Part shown: positions 62,808-64,000 of the stretch, piece after piece
Layout: every line of letters begins with the position of its first letter
Position numbering within the stretch: the first letter of the stretch is position 1
From: Bufo bufo
Lineage: Eukaryota > Chordata > Amphibia > Anura > Bufonidae
DNA length: 64,000 bases
NCBI RefSeq assembly: GCF_905171765.1
Contig: NC_053394.1
Location: 155,084,015-155,148,014 of the forward strand
Direction: 5' to 3'
The notes under the pieces: model-generated
Database searches by the model: none
What the model was told of the DNA's origin: nothing
What the model saw: the letters and a program-made list of their open reading frames with translations, nothing else
Made by a program: the position numbers and the translations under genes

Positions 62808-64000
62808 TGACTCTCGGCAGCCCACCACCTACCCATCCCCACCCCCCACACTTCCACACGAATCTCCCTGCCTGAATCCTCCAGTAGGAGGTCGTTTATT
62901 TTTGTTCAAAGATTTTTGGAAACAAATAATTCCAGATCCTTGGGTGCTGGAGGTCATCATGACCGGTTACAGGATTGATTTCATTTCCCAACCTCAAGAG
63001 AGGTTCGTCCTTACAGGACGTCTAACACCCAGCAGACAACTGGTCCTGGAGGACTCTGTACTCCAGTACATTGTCAAAGGGGCCTTAGAGGAGGTTCCTC
63101 CTCGCAAGCTCGGTCAGGGAGTATATTCTCCTATATTTCTTGTTCCAAAGCCGTCAGGAGACTGGCGCTTGATTATCGATCTGTGTTAACTAAATCGGTT
63201 CATCAGAAAGAAGCGTTTCCGGATGGAAACCATTCGCTCAGTCCTAAACATCCTGAACCCGGCAGACGTGATGATAACGATAGATCTGAAGGATGCTTAC
63301 CTTCATGTTCCTATCTGTCTGGCCCACAGGAAATATCTCAGAGTTGCTGTCTTCATAAAGGAGGTAGTGAAGCACTACCAGTTTGCTGTGTTGCCCTTTG
63401 GCATCTCCTCTGCGCCACACACCTTCACAAAGGTTGTGGCTCCTGTGGTCGCCCACTTAAGGCTCCACGGCTTAGAAGTCGTCCCTTATTTAGACAACTG
63501 GCTTTTAAAAGCCGCGTCCGCAGACATCTTACAAGTCCAGCTTCAACAAGCTCTCCACACTCTGCAGAACCTGGGATGGCTCGTGAATTGGGACAAATCA
63601 GAGTTGGTCCCCTCTACCACAAGGCGGTTTCTGGGGTTTGTGATAGATTCACAACTAATGACCCTATATCTGTCTCCACAGAGGAGAGACAAAGTAATAA
63701 AAGCTGCAGAGTTTCTCCTACCCCCCAGACGGGTGTCTATTCGGGTTCTCATGAGGATGTTAGGCCACATGTCAGCGTCTGCAGAGGCAGTACCTTGGCA
63801 TCTTCGGCCACTACAAGAGGAAGTCTTAGCGGTTTGGAATCGCAAACCCAAAGACCTAGATCGGAATCACTCCCTGTCTGTAGAAGTCCGTTCCTCCCTC
63901 AGGTGGTGGAAGAACCTAGTGGATGGAATGCCTTTATCCCAACCTACTTGGGTAATCCTGACCACGGACGCCTCTCTTCTAGGCTGGGGAGCCCATCTGG
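62780..64000 (+). pseudogene. DIRS reverse transcriptase/RNase H, one stop
   Basis: Overlaps the end of gag in another frame. VGGRLFLFKDFWKQIIPD, GVYSPIFLVPKPSGDWRLI (fingers), then TAA at 63187 inside the IDL-x-x-LN block, motif A MITIDLKDAYLHVPI (about 63280), motif B FAVLPFGISSAPHTFTKV (63390), motif C VVPYLDNWLL (63480) where the usual YLDD is YLDN, thumb, FLGFVIDSQ, and the RNase H opening WVILTTDASLLGWGAH at the window edge. Two inactivating changes are visible: the stop and the altered catalytic D. Confidence 0.85.

Larger units (their letters stand above)
60716..64000 (+). mobile_element. DIRS element, 5' part, continues past window
   Basis: Plus strand: non-coding left terminal region (from about 60716; 'ccagcagcacaagtggggta', an AT palindrome at 60831-60849), G-run, TATA box, gag-like ORF, then RT/RNase H of the DIRS type. 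No protease or DDE integrase is seen; DIRS elements use a tyrosine recombinase encoded further 3', outside the window. The left limit is uncertain. Confidence 0.8.

Overview
The window reads as intergenic or intronic chromatin from a vertebrate, most likely a frog or toad. I found no host protein-coding gene, no rRNA and no canonical tRNA. The anuran inference rests on the repeat mixture: Neptune-type Penelope-like elements (PLEs) with GIY-YIG endonuclease, a DIRS element, an L1 LINE, several Tc1/mariner lineages with long terminal inverted repeats, PIF/Harbinger and hAT elements, and many TTAA-flanked or hAT/Harbinger MITEs. Family names come from protein motifs, terminal repeats and target-site duplications (TSDs) read by eye. 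No database search was run.

Layout. 1-9.65 kb: decayed Harbinger transposase (minus strand) whose flanking sequence was split by a nearly complete L1 (1189-8487, 16-bp TSD). The L1 carries a small PLE-terminal fragment in ORF1 and a Tc1 in ORF2; a PLE-derived element (8711-9643, 13-bp TSD) follows. 10.7-14.5 kb: two copies of a second Tc1 family facing each other, the second inside a hAT MITE. 15.0-20.8 kb: degenerate satellite units, a Ty3/Gypsy element with SCAN-like gag and gag-protease-integrase order (Gmr1-like), a Tc1 end, a MITE and a second copy of the first Tc1 family. 20.8-30 kb: TTAA MITE, 21-unit 77-bp satellite, L2-like tail, Harbinger MITE, a Tc1/mariner element with an intact DD37E transposase gene, and a TTAA MITE holding two opposed tRNA-like sequences.

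30.2-46.5 kb is a PLE cluster. PLE-B on the minus strand was invaded by PLE-A (12-bp TSD); PLE-A was invaded by a hAT element (8-bp TSD), itself invaded by a Harbinger MITE (3-bp TSD). PLE-B then continues as two tandem plus-strand copies, the second internally deleted. PLE-C (minus) follows, interrupted by a 535-bp tandem repeat and ending in large inverted terminal repeats. 46.5-59.5 kb: hAT-1, split by a hAT MITE carrying a 1.2-kb G-rich minisatellite and by a second autonomous-type hAT-2 (50908-58044, 8-bp TSD), which in turn contains a 1-kb solo LTR (5-bp TSD) and foldback MITEs. 59.5-60.7 kb: PLE-D 3' end. 60.7 kb to the right edge: 5' part of a DIRS element.

There is no operon-like cooperation. 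The functional logic is nested transposition: about a dozen insertions have readable TSDs, so their relative order can be reconstructed. Only the DD37E transposase (27526-28542) looks fully intact. The PLE-A RT/endonuclease frame is open once the nested hAT is discounted but begins with TTG where its relative has ATG. Every other transposon protein gene has stops, frameshifts or deletions.
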